A DNA stretch of 64,000 nucleotides from Tetrahymena elliotti 4EA (taxonomy: Eukaryota; Ciliophora; Oligohymenophorea; Hymenostomatida; Tetrahymenidae): NCBI GenBank assembly GCA_000231825.2, contig JH720368.1, positions 283,654 to 347,653 of the forward strand, written 5' to 3'. Positions 48,557 through 61,661 of the stretch are shown in pieces. Below the pieces are notes generated by a model, which saw nothing but the letters and a program-made list of their open reading frames with translations, was not told the DNA's origin and did not search any database. Position 1 is the stretch's first letter, and the number at the start of each line of letters is the position of its first letter. The position numbers and the translations under genes are program-made.

Positions 48557-50256
48557 GTGGCTAAGTTTAAACAAATATGAGTGGAGAATATCCAACTTTA
48601 GGAGAAGAATTTGTTCATTATTTAAATAAATAGTAGTAAAATAGATAGAATTCAGGTGTTAACATCAACTCATTTAATCTACTTTCAATAATTGGATAAG
48701 GCAATTATGCCAAAGTCTCTTTAGTAAGAAAGAAAGATGATGGGCAAGTTTATGCATTAAAAGCTCTGAAGAGAAAGCACATTAAGCACCAGGTTTAAAT
48801 GAATCACATATTAACTGAAAGAAACGTCCTTGTAATGAAATAATTATTCTTTTTTAGACATTCAATAATCATTTAAATAAACTATAAAAGAAAATAGTGA
48901 ATTCACAATACATTGTAAAATGCAAGTATGCATTCCAAGATAAAGAAAGGCTATTTTTTGCATTAGAATTTTGTCAAGGAGGAGAGTTGTTCACTTTGAT
49001 AAAAACTAAAGGGTTTTTACATGAGAATCCGTACTAATATATTTTAGTTAGTGTTATTACATAAATTCTATCAATTAAACTAGCTTATTTGATTTTTTAA
49101 ATTTTAGAATAGATAAACATAATTTATTTATGTATTTTATTATATTTCAATAGCACTAAATTTTATGCAGCTTAAATGGTAAAGGCTCTTGAGTATCTAC
49201 ATAGTTTAAACATAATCTACAGAGAGTAATTATTTTTTATTGATAAAATCTTTGCTTTAATTTTAAATTAGCTCTTAGAATTTTTAATTACAATCCTTTT
49301 ATTCATAAAAAATATTTAATAGTATATTATTATTTTGTTGTTTAATCAAAATTTAATTATTTTAATTTATTTTCAAATCACACAGTCTAAAGCCAGAAAA
49401 TGTTTTGATTGATTAAGAAGGTTATATTAAATTAACAGATTTTGGTCTCTCCAAAATACTTTAGAGTGAAAACGAAGTGGCAACTTCTGTTGTTGGAACC
49501 CCTGAATATTTAGCACCAGAAATACTGACTGAAAAGGGACATGGTAAAGCTAGTGATTGGTGGACATTAGGTAACATCATTTATGAGATGGTTACAGGTC
49601 TTCCCCCTTTTTATGATGCAAACAGAGAAAAATTGTTTGAAAATATTTTAACTTAACCAGTTTAATTTCATCCAAAAATTTAAGGGCACTTAAGAGACCT
49701 TTTAAATGGATTATTGTAAAAAGATCCTAGTAAAAGACTAGGAAGTCAGAATGGAGCTCTTGATATAATTAATCACCCTTGGTTTTCTGATCTAAATTGG
49801 GAGTCTTTAAGACTAAGAAAAATTCTTCCACCTTTTAAACCTAAAGTTGATAATGAAATAGATGTTAGTTATTTCTCTCCTGATTTTCTTGAAATGGAGT
49901 TTTCTCCTACTGATGAATCCAACAGTTTGAATTAACAACCTTCAATTCAAGGTAAAAGATTCACTAATACAAATTTTCATCAAAGATATATCATTGAATT
50001 CATCAAAAATTTTTTAATTTGTAAATGAATAGGTTTTAGTATTTCAAACACTTAAAATAGTTCTATGATGGCCTCTTATATAATTGAACATAATAACAAT
50101 TAAAATGGAGTAAATTAAGAAGATTAAGATAACTTAGAGACTGAAAACGAATATCAATTTATTCATGAGACACATAATACTGCCTCATATTAATAAGTTA
50201 TAAGAGAAATTGAATCTCACATCGACAGTCATAATGACTTTGAAATGAAAGAGTGA
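48553..50256 (+). CDS. AGC family Ser/Thr protein kinase (Akt/SGK/PKA-like)
   Basis: Five exons (48553-48831, 48891-49030, 49154-49225, 49386-49951, 50033-50256), all junctions in frame. After ~40 residues come the glycine loop [13 protein letters not shown], the Lys in [12 protein letters not shown], helix C ERNVLKIVN, and the hinge [14 protein letters not shown]. The catalytic loop is [14 protein letters not shown], then TDFGLSK, and the activation segment [34 protein letters not shown] follows, and [12 protein letters not shown] ends the kinase core. The AGC tail is present ([20 protein letters not shown], then a GFSIS hydrophobic-like motif), so PDK1-type activation is expected. No PH, PX or C2 domain. 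C-terminal acidic tail. All catalytic residues intact. Confidence 0.95.
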
Positions 50257-50639
50257 TGTGAGAGAGACATTTTGAATATATATATTTATCAAAAATAACT
50301 CTCTTACCCAAATTTACAAGCGAAGTTCAAATTTAGATCTTTTATTTATTATTAAATTTATTGAAATTTAATTAGAATTTTTGCTGAAGCTATTGATTAC
50401 AGTACTAATTATGATATCTGCTATAACAAGCTAATAAAGAAGAAAAGAAAATACTAAATTCAATTATATAATTAACTAACTATTCATAAAATTATCAACA
50501 AAATGTTTTAAAACAATTCAAAAATTTAACAAAATCAAAATAATTTAATTTGTAATCATTTATTTTCTATTTATTATTGTATCTCATTCAAAATTAACTA
50601 ATTTTTTAAACCATCCTATTTGTTTTTATTCATTTTTTA
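50257..50639. other. Convergent intergenic region
   Basis: 0.38 kb AT-rich; 3' flanks of the AGC kinase (plus) and the small gene on the minus strand. Confidence 0.5.
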
Positions 50640-51309
50640 TCACAGCAAATTCTTCTCATATTTTTTAAATAAATAATTTAATCTCCTCCTTCCGTTCTGC
50701 TTAGAAACATTTTTTTATTCATTATTTTCTTCTTCAATAATAGCATTAGCTAGGTAAAGTTATCTTATTAAAAAGAATAATTAAAAGGATTACTAATAAA
50801 TAATATTATCAAATTTATGATCATTTTAAATGGTTCTAGTTGAATTTCAAGAGCTGTCTCTGAGGTAGATCTTGCATCTATTTAAATTTGATTTAATTTA
50901 ATAGAACTGTTGATTAATTATTATGTATAAGCTATGATAAAAAAACTTAATTTTATAATAATTACACTTAAAATTATTAATAATATGTTTTATTACATAT
51001 ACCATTAGAAGATAATTAATTTACACTTAATATTATTAATATTTCTTTCAATTAATTACACATACCTTAATTATTATTTTACAGAGAGGTATTTTTACTT
51101 CTTTTTCATCATCCAAGCTGTGAATACCTTGCTTTATTATTAATTGAGTCAAATAGTTTTGAAATGTTCTTTTATTTATATGTAATGATGATAATATTAC
51201 TGGAAAAATAATTAAATGGTTATCTTACTTACAATTAGATCCTTTGATAAATTTAAGCAACTAATGTTGTTAATTTATAAGGAAAATGTTTCAAATTAAT
51301 AAATACCAT
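50640..51309 (-). CDS. Small unrecognised protein with three to four introns
   Basis: ATG 51309 starts MVFINLKHFPYKLTTLVAQI. An intron placed with its acceptor at AAATAAAAG gives a smooth join to TFQNYLTQLIIKQGIHSLDD, then EKEVKIPL. A ~215-nt intron leads to ARSTSETALEIQLEPFK (near 50,860). The last exon gives NAIIEEENNEQKNVSKQNGR, then YLFKKYEKNLL, and TGA at 50640. About 140 residues, helical, basic C-terminus, no domain recognised. The phase-consistent junctions are the main evidence. The segment between the EPFK exon and the last exon is AT-driven, and the junction there is the least certain. Confidence 0.5.
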
Positions 51310-51617
51310 GTATTTAATATTCTTTGAAAAATTGTTGTTAGTAAAACATTTTGATATTTTTTATTTACAAAACAATAAAGTATTACTTGATAAATAATTG
51401 CACTAACAAAATTTCGTTATCTTACTGAAAAAAAAATAATGAAAAAAAAATAATGAAAAAAAAACTACAAAAATTTACTTACCATAATTAATTATTTATG
51501 AATCCAGCAGAAGTTAATATATTAAGTGTTTTAAATATATTTTAGAACACAAGAATATAATATTATCTTTTATTTTAACAATACTAAAAAAAATTAATTA
51601 AAATTAAAAGTAGAAAT
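51310..51617. other. Divergent intergenic region with poly-A repeat
   Basis: Includes near-perfect repeats of A-runs separated by TAATG (51427-51466). No coding sequence seen. Confidence 0.5.
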
Positions 51618-54600
51618 AATGAGTATACGAGCAAACAAATTGGCTAGTGCTTTTTCGAAAGTAGACATATTCGGTAGTTAGATATAGCTTTCATTTAATA
51701 AGAGTAAAGCTTATTAGTCTGCTTTTGGTGGAGTTTTGAGCATTTTTCTTGTAGTTGGATTAGCCATCTTCTTTTGGAGAAACGTAAATTTCTACTTAAA
51801 GGAACAAGCTATTTATATTCTACTTTGAAAACATTTTATCATTTTTAAAGAAGCTAGTAAATTAAATTCATTTTTAATGATATAATAGGTAATTAGTGTG
51901 TTAAGCAAATGTAAATTAGCAATTTAAACATAATAAAACGATGAATTTTTGAAATATAATAAATAGCTGAAGTAAAAGTGATTAATTAGAGAACATTTGA
52001 TGCTAATCCATCTGATATTTATTTGACTAATAAAAATTTTATGTTTGCGATCAGATTTAATTCAAACAATTTTCTTACAAACCCTTACTTCAATATTTCC
52101 CTAAGTTAAGGTATGATCAAAACAGACCAGGATGGTACATAGCAAAGCTTTTCTGTAAGTTTCTATTTTATCAGAACTAAAAAATTTAATCATGAATAAA
52201 TAATTAAAAAATTACAATTTACACCACAAATAATCATTAAAAAATTAAAAAAATTAATTTACATTAAAATATTAATATAAAGTTTAGTAGAAATTTAGAA
52301 CCTTGTACAATAGATCATTTTGTCAATTTACCAACTTATGGTGCAAACTGGACTCAAATCTATTACTAGAACAACTTAAAGGATTTTCTTTGTTTGGCGT
52401 AAATTGTTAATTTTTTCCTTGATTAATTACTGATAAATATTTCAAAACAAAGATCATTTATCAACAGTGAAAATTTATTTTTTACTATTTGTTAATAAAA
52501 TAATAGATCTAGGTATTAATTCATTTGAAAAGATTCATCTAAGCAATTAATTAAAAATTAAAAAATAATCTAAAAATTCTACTTTGTTACTTTCTCTGAT
52601 TATTATTTTAATTTTTGCTTGTTTTAATAAAAGTGAAGAGACCTACTTAATTGGAGGAGATTACACTTCCAGTAGCTTTAGCTATTTATAATTTTCCGTC
52701 TCTAATTGCTCTAATTCTACAGGACCAGATTAGCTCTGGAGACCACAATGCAAATCAGAAGATGAACTTGAACAATACCTGAAAAATAATATTTTTGGCA
52801 CAGTTAATATTTACTTCCCTACAGTAATGGTAAACCCAGATGAACCAAATGAAGAATAAAGTGTTGTTACTTACCTTAATACTGATACATATTTCTATTT
52901 GCAGCCAGGAAGAGTAATTAAATTTTACCATTAAATATCTTTAAGTTATATACAATTTTATTCTCTAAAAAATTCAAGAAATCCTGAAAATAAAATTTTT
53001 CAAAACCTTTCTTATATTAAATTTTACTAAAAAGAAAATAAATAATTTATCTTGATTTAAGATTAAAATTATTTTGTTTAAAAAATAATTTAAAAAGATG
53101 TATAAAACAGCAGAAATATTTTTAACTCAATATGATATAACTACTGATAATAGTCTTTTACCAACTAAACAAGAATCTAGCATGAGTTTCCCTCTTTACG
53201 AGACAAAAGATTTTAGAGAACAAGCTTTATTGGGAAGCAATCAAAACTATGCTGACTTCTATATTAGAAGAAGCTTTTTTTCAGTTAAAATTAATAGGAG
53301 CTTTACTAAACTTGATGAAATCATTGCTTATATTGGAGGATTTGTAGAAGCTTTTTTGGTATTTTTATCTTTCTTTGGTAAATTTATAAAGTTCCTTTTT
53401 AAATATTGACATAAATTCTTTAAAATCAGTTGAGGGCTATAATGAATGCTTGTTTTCAGTAGCTTTAGCTAATAAACTTTATGATTTTGAGATAGATCCA
53501 GATAATGATGAATATTTAGGTGCTTCTAAATAGTAAACTCCAGGAAGTAAAAAAAATAAAAGGTATTTTTAAAATCAAAATAGTCTATTTTACAATTAAA
53601 ATTATTGTAATTAATAATACAGGGAATCTAGAGATTATAATTAACATGATAAATTTAATTCTTAGTATAAAGGAATTTAACTATAAAACTCTTCTTAAAA
53701 GAGAAATAATAATTTACAAATCTAAGTAAATGATGAAAAATATTTTGGAAATTAAGATTAGTTGTATACAAAATATCAACATCCACTTTAAAAATCTAGT
53801 AAAATTAATTTTATTTTTTATCAAATTATTAACTTAAATTAATAATTTAAATAGAAAATATGAAATCTAATAATCTAGATGATTCTGATATAGTTTACAG
53901 AAAGAAATTATATAATGCATGTGTCAGAAAAATGAGCTATAAATAAGCCAGTTATAGTAACTTACTAAGCCTTAAGAAATAAAGAAAAAATGAGAGAACA
54001 AAAAGTTCAATTTATTTATAAAAGAGCTCTTAATAGGATAACTCATCAGATTAGGATAGTGTTTAAAATTAAGAAATTACCTTCCAAAATTAAGTAAGGT
54101 AAGATACTGAATCTTTATCCAAAATTCCTGATAGATTGAAGAATGTATAGGTTAAGAAAAGAATTAGAAGAACCAATCTAATGAATTTAAAGAAGAATTC
54201 AAATGTCAATCATGCAGTGTTTAATAGTTAAAACTCGCTAAAAAAAAATGAAATGTCTACTTCTCATGAAAGATATAATACAATAGCTCCATCAATATTT
54301 AGTCCTTTATCATCAACTAATAATTAAAATACTTCTGATAAAAAACTTTTTACTTCTAGTAAATTCAGTTTATTCTCTCCATCCTAGATTGGATTACTAA
54401 ATGATAAAAGTTCAATTAAAAACAGTGATATTAAAATAGATTTAAGTAATGCTGAACTCAAAGAAATTGTTGGAAATTAAGATTAAGAAGTCAGTGCAAA
54501 ACCTGAATCAAAAACTAATTAAAAATATTTCAAGTCAATTACATTTTAAAACCAGTAAAAGATTGAACAAAATTCAAACTCAGAAATTTAAAATTTAAAT

Positions 54601-56677
54601 GACTTTGAAGAGAAAAAACAGGCCCTCCATAAGGTATTAAACTTAAAGAGAAGCTTTAAAAAGCTTGAGTACTTAAAAGGAGAGTTTAAATCCCTTTTAA
54701 GCAAATCAAAGAACTAAATAGTGATGACCTGGTCTTATATTATGTTCAAACTTTCTTGTAAATAGTATTTTAGAACAAAAAATAATATGCTCATAGAAAA
54801 ATCATAAGAACTTTTAGAGGAGCAGCTTGATATTTTTGTGCTTCTCGAAAAAATGAAAGAAATTAATAAGTTAAAAGAATTATTTTTAGATAAAGAATAG
54901 TAGATTCTATTCAATTTCTTTCCTAAACCTGTAATTAAAGCAGAACAAGAAGAGGATTTCTAACTCTCTAAAGGCTCTCTGCTTGATCTACATAAAAACA
55001 CTCCTAAAGACAAAAATAGTTAATTAGGAATTTTTGAAGCCTCAAAAAAAGCAGGAATACTTTCTCCAAATAATCCTAAAAATTTAAAAACAGTTGGCTT
55101 ATTTGCTTAAGCTATTTCTAAATTGAAAAAAGGTATTAAGGCAAAATCCCATGTTCCCTCTTCAATAGATGCATATAAGAGGCTTTATGAATGTTATTTA
55201 ATATGCAACTAAAATAAAAATCAGTAACTATTCTTACTAAAATAAAATATTAAAAATATTTTTTTATTTAGTCGTATCAACTCCAAACTTATTAATATGC
55301 TTGGCAAAGATATCAACTAAATCTTCACAAAATCATAACAGTAATTTGATGAGTTTTCTATCGGCTTTATCAAATTTATTTTTTCAATTTAAACAAAATT
55401 ATTTACAATATAAAACTAAAAAAAATATCCATTTTTAAATAAAATTTATTTAATTTTTTCTAATTTTTTGTAGGATTTAAGATGATTATGATAGAAGTTA
55501 GTAAAATTCTGCTGCAAGCAAAAATAAAAATAAACATTTTGAATTTGATGAGGATATAATAATAGAGAATTTTGAATAAACAAAAGGGCAACCTGAAAAT
55601 TAGGAAAAAGAACATGAGGAATATCCAAAATAAATTACTAAATTTGAAGAATAAGATACAAATTAAGAAAATAAATTAAATATTTTCAATAAAAATAATA
55701 TTTTATTTGAGGGAAATAAAAATGCATAATAAAATCAATTAGAATCTAACAAAGAAAACAGCTCTTCTGATAAGGATAAAGAGGATTCGAATTTAAAAAG
55801 TGAGAATTTATTTAGTTCATAATAAAACAATTTTAATTCCTTATTCTCAAAAAGTGGATTTTTAAGAAATAAAATTGAATAAAATGATAATAACTAAAAT
55901 ATTTTAGGTAGCTCACTCTTTATAAGCACAAATACAAATAATGACATTATTTTAAATAGTGCTTTAAGAAAAAAAGAATCAACTCATAAAGACTTTAAAA
56001 AGAAAATTTAATTTAAATAAAGCTGCAGTATAAAAGATTCTTCCGATGAAGCTGACGATAAGACTAGCAAAAACAATGAAAATGAAGATAATTATTAGCA
56101 AATGATTACATGTTTTGATGATGAAGATGATCAAGAAGAAGAAGGTAATAATTTTAGGGTAACGAATTCCAATTGTGAAATTATGTATACCTAGTAAGAT
56201 ACTCTTCATACTGAGAATGATGACTGCTTAGCTCCAAGAAAATAAAGTTTTAGCAGCATTTCAAATAAAAAAAATAAACCATAATTGAATTAATTAAATC
56301 AATATACCTAATCTAGTTTCCATAATTAAAATTTACAAACTGTAAGAAAATTATCATAAGGACTTACATTAAATCATTAAAATTCTAATCCTTTCATTAA
56401 TCTTTTGGGCAGTAACAGAAGTATTTTAGAAACAGAGACATAACCAAATCTAGATGAATAGATTTCGAAATCTTAAGAAAAGTTTATTGAGAGGACATAG
56501 TCAAGGAAAAAATCCAAAAATGCATATTCAATCTTTAGTAAAAATTCTAAATTAAGCTTTTAAGAACAACCAAACTATTATTTACAAAAATTGAGCAAAA
56601 ACGAAGATAGTAAATAGATTTAAAATGAAGATTAGTAAAAGCTTTCATCACAAAAAAACTACAGCAATAATGAATGA
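51618..56677 (+). CDS. Very large ciliate-type membrane protein: two TM helices around a big ectodomain, long disordered tail
   Basis: Starts MSIRANKLASAFSKVDIFGS then GGVLSIFLVVGLAIFFWRN (TM1), typical of a large, uncharacterised ciliate family. Following exons form an ectodomain: SDIYLTNKNFMFAIRFNSNN, TIDHFVNLPTYGANWTQIYY, GGDYTSSSFSYLQFSVSNCS, VNIYFPTVMVNPDEPNEEQS, AEIFLTQYDITTDNSLLPTK. A second TM follows: YIGGFVEAFLVFLSFFGKFI. Then ANKLYDFEIDPDNDEYLGA and a Q/N/S-rich cytosolic tail of >900 residues runs to TGA 56675. The introns I resolved in the 3' part fall near 53819, 55231 and 55350. The exon 1/2 junction (~51784-51965) is not resolved. TM-ectodomain-TM topology recalls P2X/ENaC-type channels, but I see no homologous motif. 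Function unknown. Confidence 0.7.
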
Positions 56678-57180
56678 CAATTAAGTATGATGTGATTAGA
56701 TTTTTACTTCTTGATTGTACATTTATTAAAATAATTATTCATTAATTTTTTAAATTTGTTCAAACACTTTATGTTTAATTTTCATTTATTTTGAAATTTA
56801 CTTTTTAGTATGATTAAGATTCATAAATATGATGTTTCCTATTGTGACTTATTATTTTATATTTACTCTAAAAATATATCTAAAAATGGAGTATTTGTTT
56901 AAAAGTTAATAATAATTTTTTAACAATTTTGAATGATCTTAATGAATTATTTTTAGATTAAAAACACAAAATTTTAACAATAAAAACAATTTTTTCTTGA
57001 ATAAAAATTAAATATTATTCAACTAAAAATTTTTGTTAAAATTAAACACTTAATTTTATCTAGTTTATCTATGAAATTTTTTATATTAATAAGTAACTAA
57101 CTATCCACTATTTATTAGTGCCCATAAACATATACTATTCCTAAAAATTTGCTAAATTTAATTAGAGTATCAAAGCAAAT
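56678..57180. other. Convergent AT-rich intergenic region
   Basis: 0.5 kb, no gene seen. Confidence 0.45.
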
Positions 57181-57184
57181 ACTT

Positions 57185-57707
57185 TATTTATATTCACTTG
57201 AAGCTATAGTTACAGATTTAATATCCAAAATCTTATTATTGATGCTTAAGTTTGTTAAGTTGATCTTGGATAGAACAAGTATTTTGTGAAGACAATGAGC
57301 AATAGATTAGGCTTTGAGTAGTTTAACATAGTTAGTAAGTCAAAATAACTTATTATAAAATTTTCCATGTTATTAGAAAGGAATTATACATTTTTCTAGA
57401 ATTAGTCAACTGATGTCTTTATATCATTAATTTATTATTCATTATTCTTAGGCATTCTAGAAGATATTAATTGTTATTGAAATAAATTAGTAAATCTCTT
57501 TAATTTCTTCATTGAATTGATTCACATTTTTTTAAGCAATGTTTGAGAGCTGTGATTTCAATAGGCATATTTTGTATTTCAACATCTTAAGCGTTGTATA
57601 GATCAGGATTTGGAGCATATTAATCTTGAGGATTTTAAAAGGTGTTGAGAATAGCTGTGGGAATAAGGAATGAAAAGAATTTAGTAACTTTAGAAACTAT
57701 TGACTTC
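57185..57707 (-). CDS. Small unrecognised protein; exon phases unresolved
   Basis: Minus strand. ATG 57707 starts MKSIVSKVTKFFSFLIPTAI, then NTFQNPQDQYAPNPDLYNAQ, then IEITALKHCLKKCESIQ and a TGA after 68 residues. Further downstream other frames hold protein-like pieces: VNQFNEEIKEIYQF, SIAHCLHKILVLSKINLTNL, and a competing QDQLNKLKHQQQDF. This suggests either one to two introns I cannot place or a decaying gene. The amphipathic, hydrophobic N-terminus could be a mitochondrial or secretory signal. Family not recognised. Confidence 0.4.
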
Positions 57708-57989
57708 ATATTTAAAAAAATAACTTTTTTTTAATCATTATCTAATTAATTTTAAATTAAGAAATAAAAAAGTATCTTTTTTTAACAAAAATTAATAAAT
57801 CAAAATTTTAAAACAAATAAAAAAAATCTAAGAGTTGCGTTATTAAGTTAAAGTTTACAATTTATCAAAAAATAATATTCATAAATTTTTTTTAGATGAT
57901 TATTTTTTAAGAAAGGAATTTCTGTCATTTCATTTAAGCAATTATTATTTCAATAATTTAATAAATTAACTAATCTTTTTGCTTTTGTT

Positions 57990-60960
57990 AGTTTTGATCT
58001 TAACCTTTACGCACCTGCTTCGCCAATATTATTGTAGCTTTTAATAAACGATAAGAATAAATATTGAATAAAGAAATATTAAAAAAAGTGACAAAAACAT
58101 AAAAATGTAAAGAAAAGAATAAATGAAAGCAAATGAGCAGCCTAAACTAGTCAGTTAGTCACTTTAAATTAAGTATTTCATTATTGATTCTTTCATTCAA
58201 AAATGTAGGATTAATATCCTAACATAATTTATACCTAAGGTCAAGAGTCAAAGTTTTGAGATTAGAGCATTTAGCTAACTCATATCCTAATTTTTATACA
58301 TTTGTTTCACCAATATTATTACTACTTTTAAAAAATGATAAAAATAAGCATTAAGTAAAGAAATATTAAAAAGAGTGAGAATAGAATAAAAATGTGAATA
58401 AAATTAAAAGAATAAAGGAAAATGAGTAAATGAGACAAATAATAATCAAGCATACCACCAACCTAAATTAGTCAGCCACTTAAAATTAAGTATTTCATTA
58501 TTCATTATTAAATACATAATTAATCAATGAACATAATTTTTACCATAGGTAAAGAATCAAAGTTTGGAGATTAGTGTATGTAACTAACTCAGACCCTAAT
58601 CCTTATACACCTGTTTCACCTATATTATTGGTCCTTTTAAATTTAAGATTTCCCTATTCATTCATTCTAAAATGCATAATTAATATCTATGTTCTTAGAA
58701 TTGATTAAAGTATCATTTTTATTTGATCATCATTTCTGAGAAATCAGAGATTCTGAATATCCAAACATAATTTTTACACAAGGTCAATAGTCAAATTTTG
58801 GATATTACAGAATTGAGCTAACTCAGTTCCTAATCCTTATGCTCCTATTTTACAAGTATGATTTCTCCTTTTAAAAAATGATAAAAATTAATTTTGAATA
58901 AAGAAATTTTAAAATGAGTGAGAAAAGCATAAAAAAGTGAATAAAATCGAAAAAGAACAAATGAAAATGAGGGAATGAATCAAATAAATAATATTCAACC
59001 TTTGACCAACTTAAATAGTCAGTCAGTCACTTTAAATTAAGTTTTTCATTATTCATTCTTTCAAATATGTATTTTTACCTAAGGACGAGAGTTGAAGAGA
59101 AGAGCATTTAGTTAACTCAGATCCTAATTTTTATGCACCTGTGTAACCAATATTATTAAAAAATGATAAAGATAAAGATTGAATAAAAAAATATTTTAAA
59201 AAGTGAGAAATCACCATTTCTGATAAATCAGAGATTATGAATCCCAAACATAATTTTTACTTAAAGTCAATAGTCAAATTTTGCAGATTACAGCATTTAG
59301 CTAATTCATATATTAATACTTATACAACTAAATAACCAATAGAATTCCACCTATTAAAAAATAATAAAATTAAATATTGAACAAAGATATATTAAAAAGA
59401 ACAGAAAAGCATAAAAATGTGAATAAAATCTAAAAAGAGCAAATGAAAATGAGGGAATGAATCAAATAAATATCAAGAATACAATTTACTTAATTCGTCA
59501 GTCAGTCACTTAAAATTAAGTATTTCATTATTCATTCATTCAAAATGCATAATTCATAAACAAACATAATTTTTACTATAAGTCAACTAGTAACAGTTTT
59601 TTTTTTTATTCATTTTTTTAATAAATTCTTTTACAAATCTCCCCCTTTTTTATATTTAATTAGAATATTTTCCTCAGAGGAAAATTCAATTCAAAATCCA
59701 AATTATTAAAAATTGATAATAAATTAATAAAAAATTATTTGCTTATTTTTCAGTTTGATTTCGAAAACAAAATAACTAAGAAAACATAAATTAATCAATA
59801 AAATAACAAATAAATAACTGTTTAAATAAGAAGAGCCTGTCCTTTCTGACCGAATACCCTTTTTCAAAAGATAGGAAATCGGTATTTCATCACTTCTTTG
59901 ATGAAAGATTGAATTGGATTCAAACAAAGAAGCTAAATTAAATTAAAAATTTTAATGAAAAGATGCAAACACAAAGACTTCTTGAGCCTGCAAATAGAAT
60001 AGCTGATATTGAGAAATGCTTAAACGGCAGATAAAAATGTAAAGAAGAAGGTGTATAACAGAAGATCTAAGTTATGACTAAATGATTTTATTTCCAAAAT
60101 GAATAGGAATAAAAAACAAGAAAAAAAGCTATAAAAATCAATAGAAACCATAAAAAACTATATAAAATATATAATTAAGATGTATTCCGAGTGCATATCA
60201 ATGCACGATTATATGTATGTATATATTCACCAATATTATTTTGACTTTAAAAAATTATAAAAATAAAGAAATATTGAAAAGAGTGAGAAAAGCATGGATA
60301 AAATCTTAAAAGTATAAATGAAAATGAGAGAATAAAGCAAATACATATTAAGCAAATGAACAACCTAAATTAGTCAGTCATTCACTTTAAATTATTTATT
60401 TCATTATTAATTTATTCAATCAAAATGGATAATTAATAAACAAACATAATTTTTACAATAGATCAAGGGTCAAAGTTATGAGATTACAGGATTTAGCTAA
60501 CTCAGATCCGAATCCTTATGCATCTGTTTCGCCAATATTATTTTCACTTTTAAAAAATGATAAAAATAAATATTGAATAAAGAAATATTAAAAACAGTAA
60601 GAAAAGCTTAAAAATGTGAATAAAATCTGAAAAGATGAGGGATTGAATCAAATAAATAATATCAAGCATACGACTAACCTAAATTAGTCAGTTAGCCACT
60701 TTAAATTAAATATTTTATTATTGATTCATTCAAAAATGCATAATTAATAACAAACATAATTTTTACGATAGGTCGAGAGACAAAGTTTGAAGATTAGAGC
60801 ATTTAACTAACTCAGATCCTAATCTTTATACATCTGTTTCACCAATATTATTATTACTTTTAAAAAATTATAAAAATTAATTTTGAATAAAGAAATATTT
60901 AAATTATGAGAGAAGCATAAAAATTTTTTAAAGCTAGCTACTTACATAGCTAAACTTTTA
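57990..60960 (+). repeat. Degenerate tandem repeat array, unit ~290-320 bp, 8-9 copies
   Basis: The landmark CACCTGTTTCGCCAATATTATT (and variants) recurs near 58011, 58300, 58607, 58840, 59140, 59325, 60222, 60520 and 60838. In order after it come: an AAAAAATGATAAAAATAA block with GAATAAAGAAATATTAAAA, then GTGAGAAAAGCATAAAAATG, then a GAAAATGAGGGAATGAATCA block. Next are CCTAAATTAGTCAGTCAGTC, AATTAAGTATTTCATTATTC, ACATAATTTTTACC..AGGTC, and ATTTAGCTAACTCAGATCC. Copies differ by substitutions and indels, and units 4-6 are shortened. A non-repeat insert of ~0.6 kb sits at 59590-60180. No long ORF is conserved among copies, so this is satellite-like DNA. Confidence 0.85.
59750..60085 (+). CDS. 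Coding-like insert inside the repeat array, unknown function
   Basis: Plus frame from ~59830 to TGA 60083 reads NKKSLSFLTEYPFSKDRKSV, then FHHFFDERLNWIQTKKLNQI. It continues with MQTQRLLEPANRIADIEKCL, then GRQKCKEEGVQQKIQVMTK. G+C is higher than the array around it. An acceptor (TTTTTCAG near 59751) precedes a second protein-like frame (FDFENKITKKT) that would need a frame change near 59,820. The start codon is not certain: either ATG 59964 (40 residues) or an upstream exon. A minus ORF over 59724-59927 is the mirror of this frame. It could be the remaining exon of a gene disrupted by, or carried with, the repeats. Confidence 0.4.
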
Positions 60961-61661
60961 AATTTCAAATAAGGTAGAATTTTTTCATCTTTATTAAATA
61001 TCTCATTTAAAGCTCATTCTCTACAAAAATATGTTTACTCAAATAATTATCATAAAATTAGATAAACAGAAATGGATTTTTAATAGTTTTTTGTTTCTTA
61101 CTCTAATGAATCTTAAAACTTAATAAAAATTGTGAAAGAATTTTTATATTACTATAACTATTATATGGTTGTTTTATGTGATTTTATTGTTAATTATAAA
61201 ATTTGGATTTTTGCTTTGTTATGTTTTTTAATATTTAAAATTCAATAAAATTTTTAGATTTTAGTGAAAGAGCTATTTTTTAAAATGAAACAATATTCCA
61301 TTAACACTTATTTAATTATTTTCCAATGAATTAAATAATTCAAAATTTATTAATTAAAAAGATTAAAATCTTTAGCATTTAATATTTATTAAATTTATTT
61401 TTTAAAGATATCTGAATTCTAATACTATTGTAAAGAAATTAAAAAAAAGAAAGCATAAAAAATGATATTTAATTAACTAAAAATTTTTAAAATAATTTAA
61501 TTTATCAATCAATTATTTTTTTTTATTTAAATTAGGAATTATCATATCATATATCTAATCAAAGAATTTTGTTAAAAAATAATATGAATTGTATTTTTGC
61601 TCAAGAAATTTATTTAAATATTTTACTCAAGAACTATTATTAATTTATTTATTTAACATTC
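60961..61661. other. AT-rich stretch, left part of a duplicated segment
   Basis: No gene. Parts of 61240-61330 and 61540-61661 recur at 63420-63500 and 63840-63907 (see duplication). Confidence 0.5.

Noticed and set aside
59724..59927. 67-codon minus ORF with a TM-like stretch
   Set aside because: Mirror of a plus frame with better composition that continues to TGA 60083.
57990..60960. CRISPR-like array
   Set aside because: Units are ~300 bp, degenerate and without unique spacers; the host is eukaryotic.
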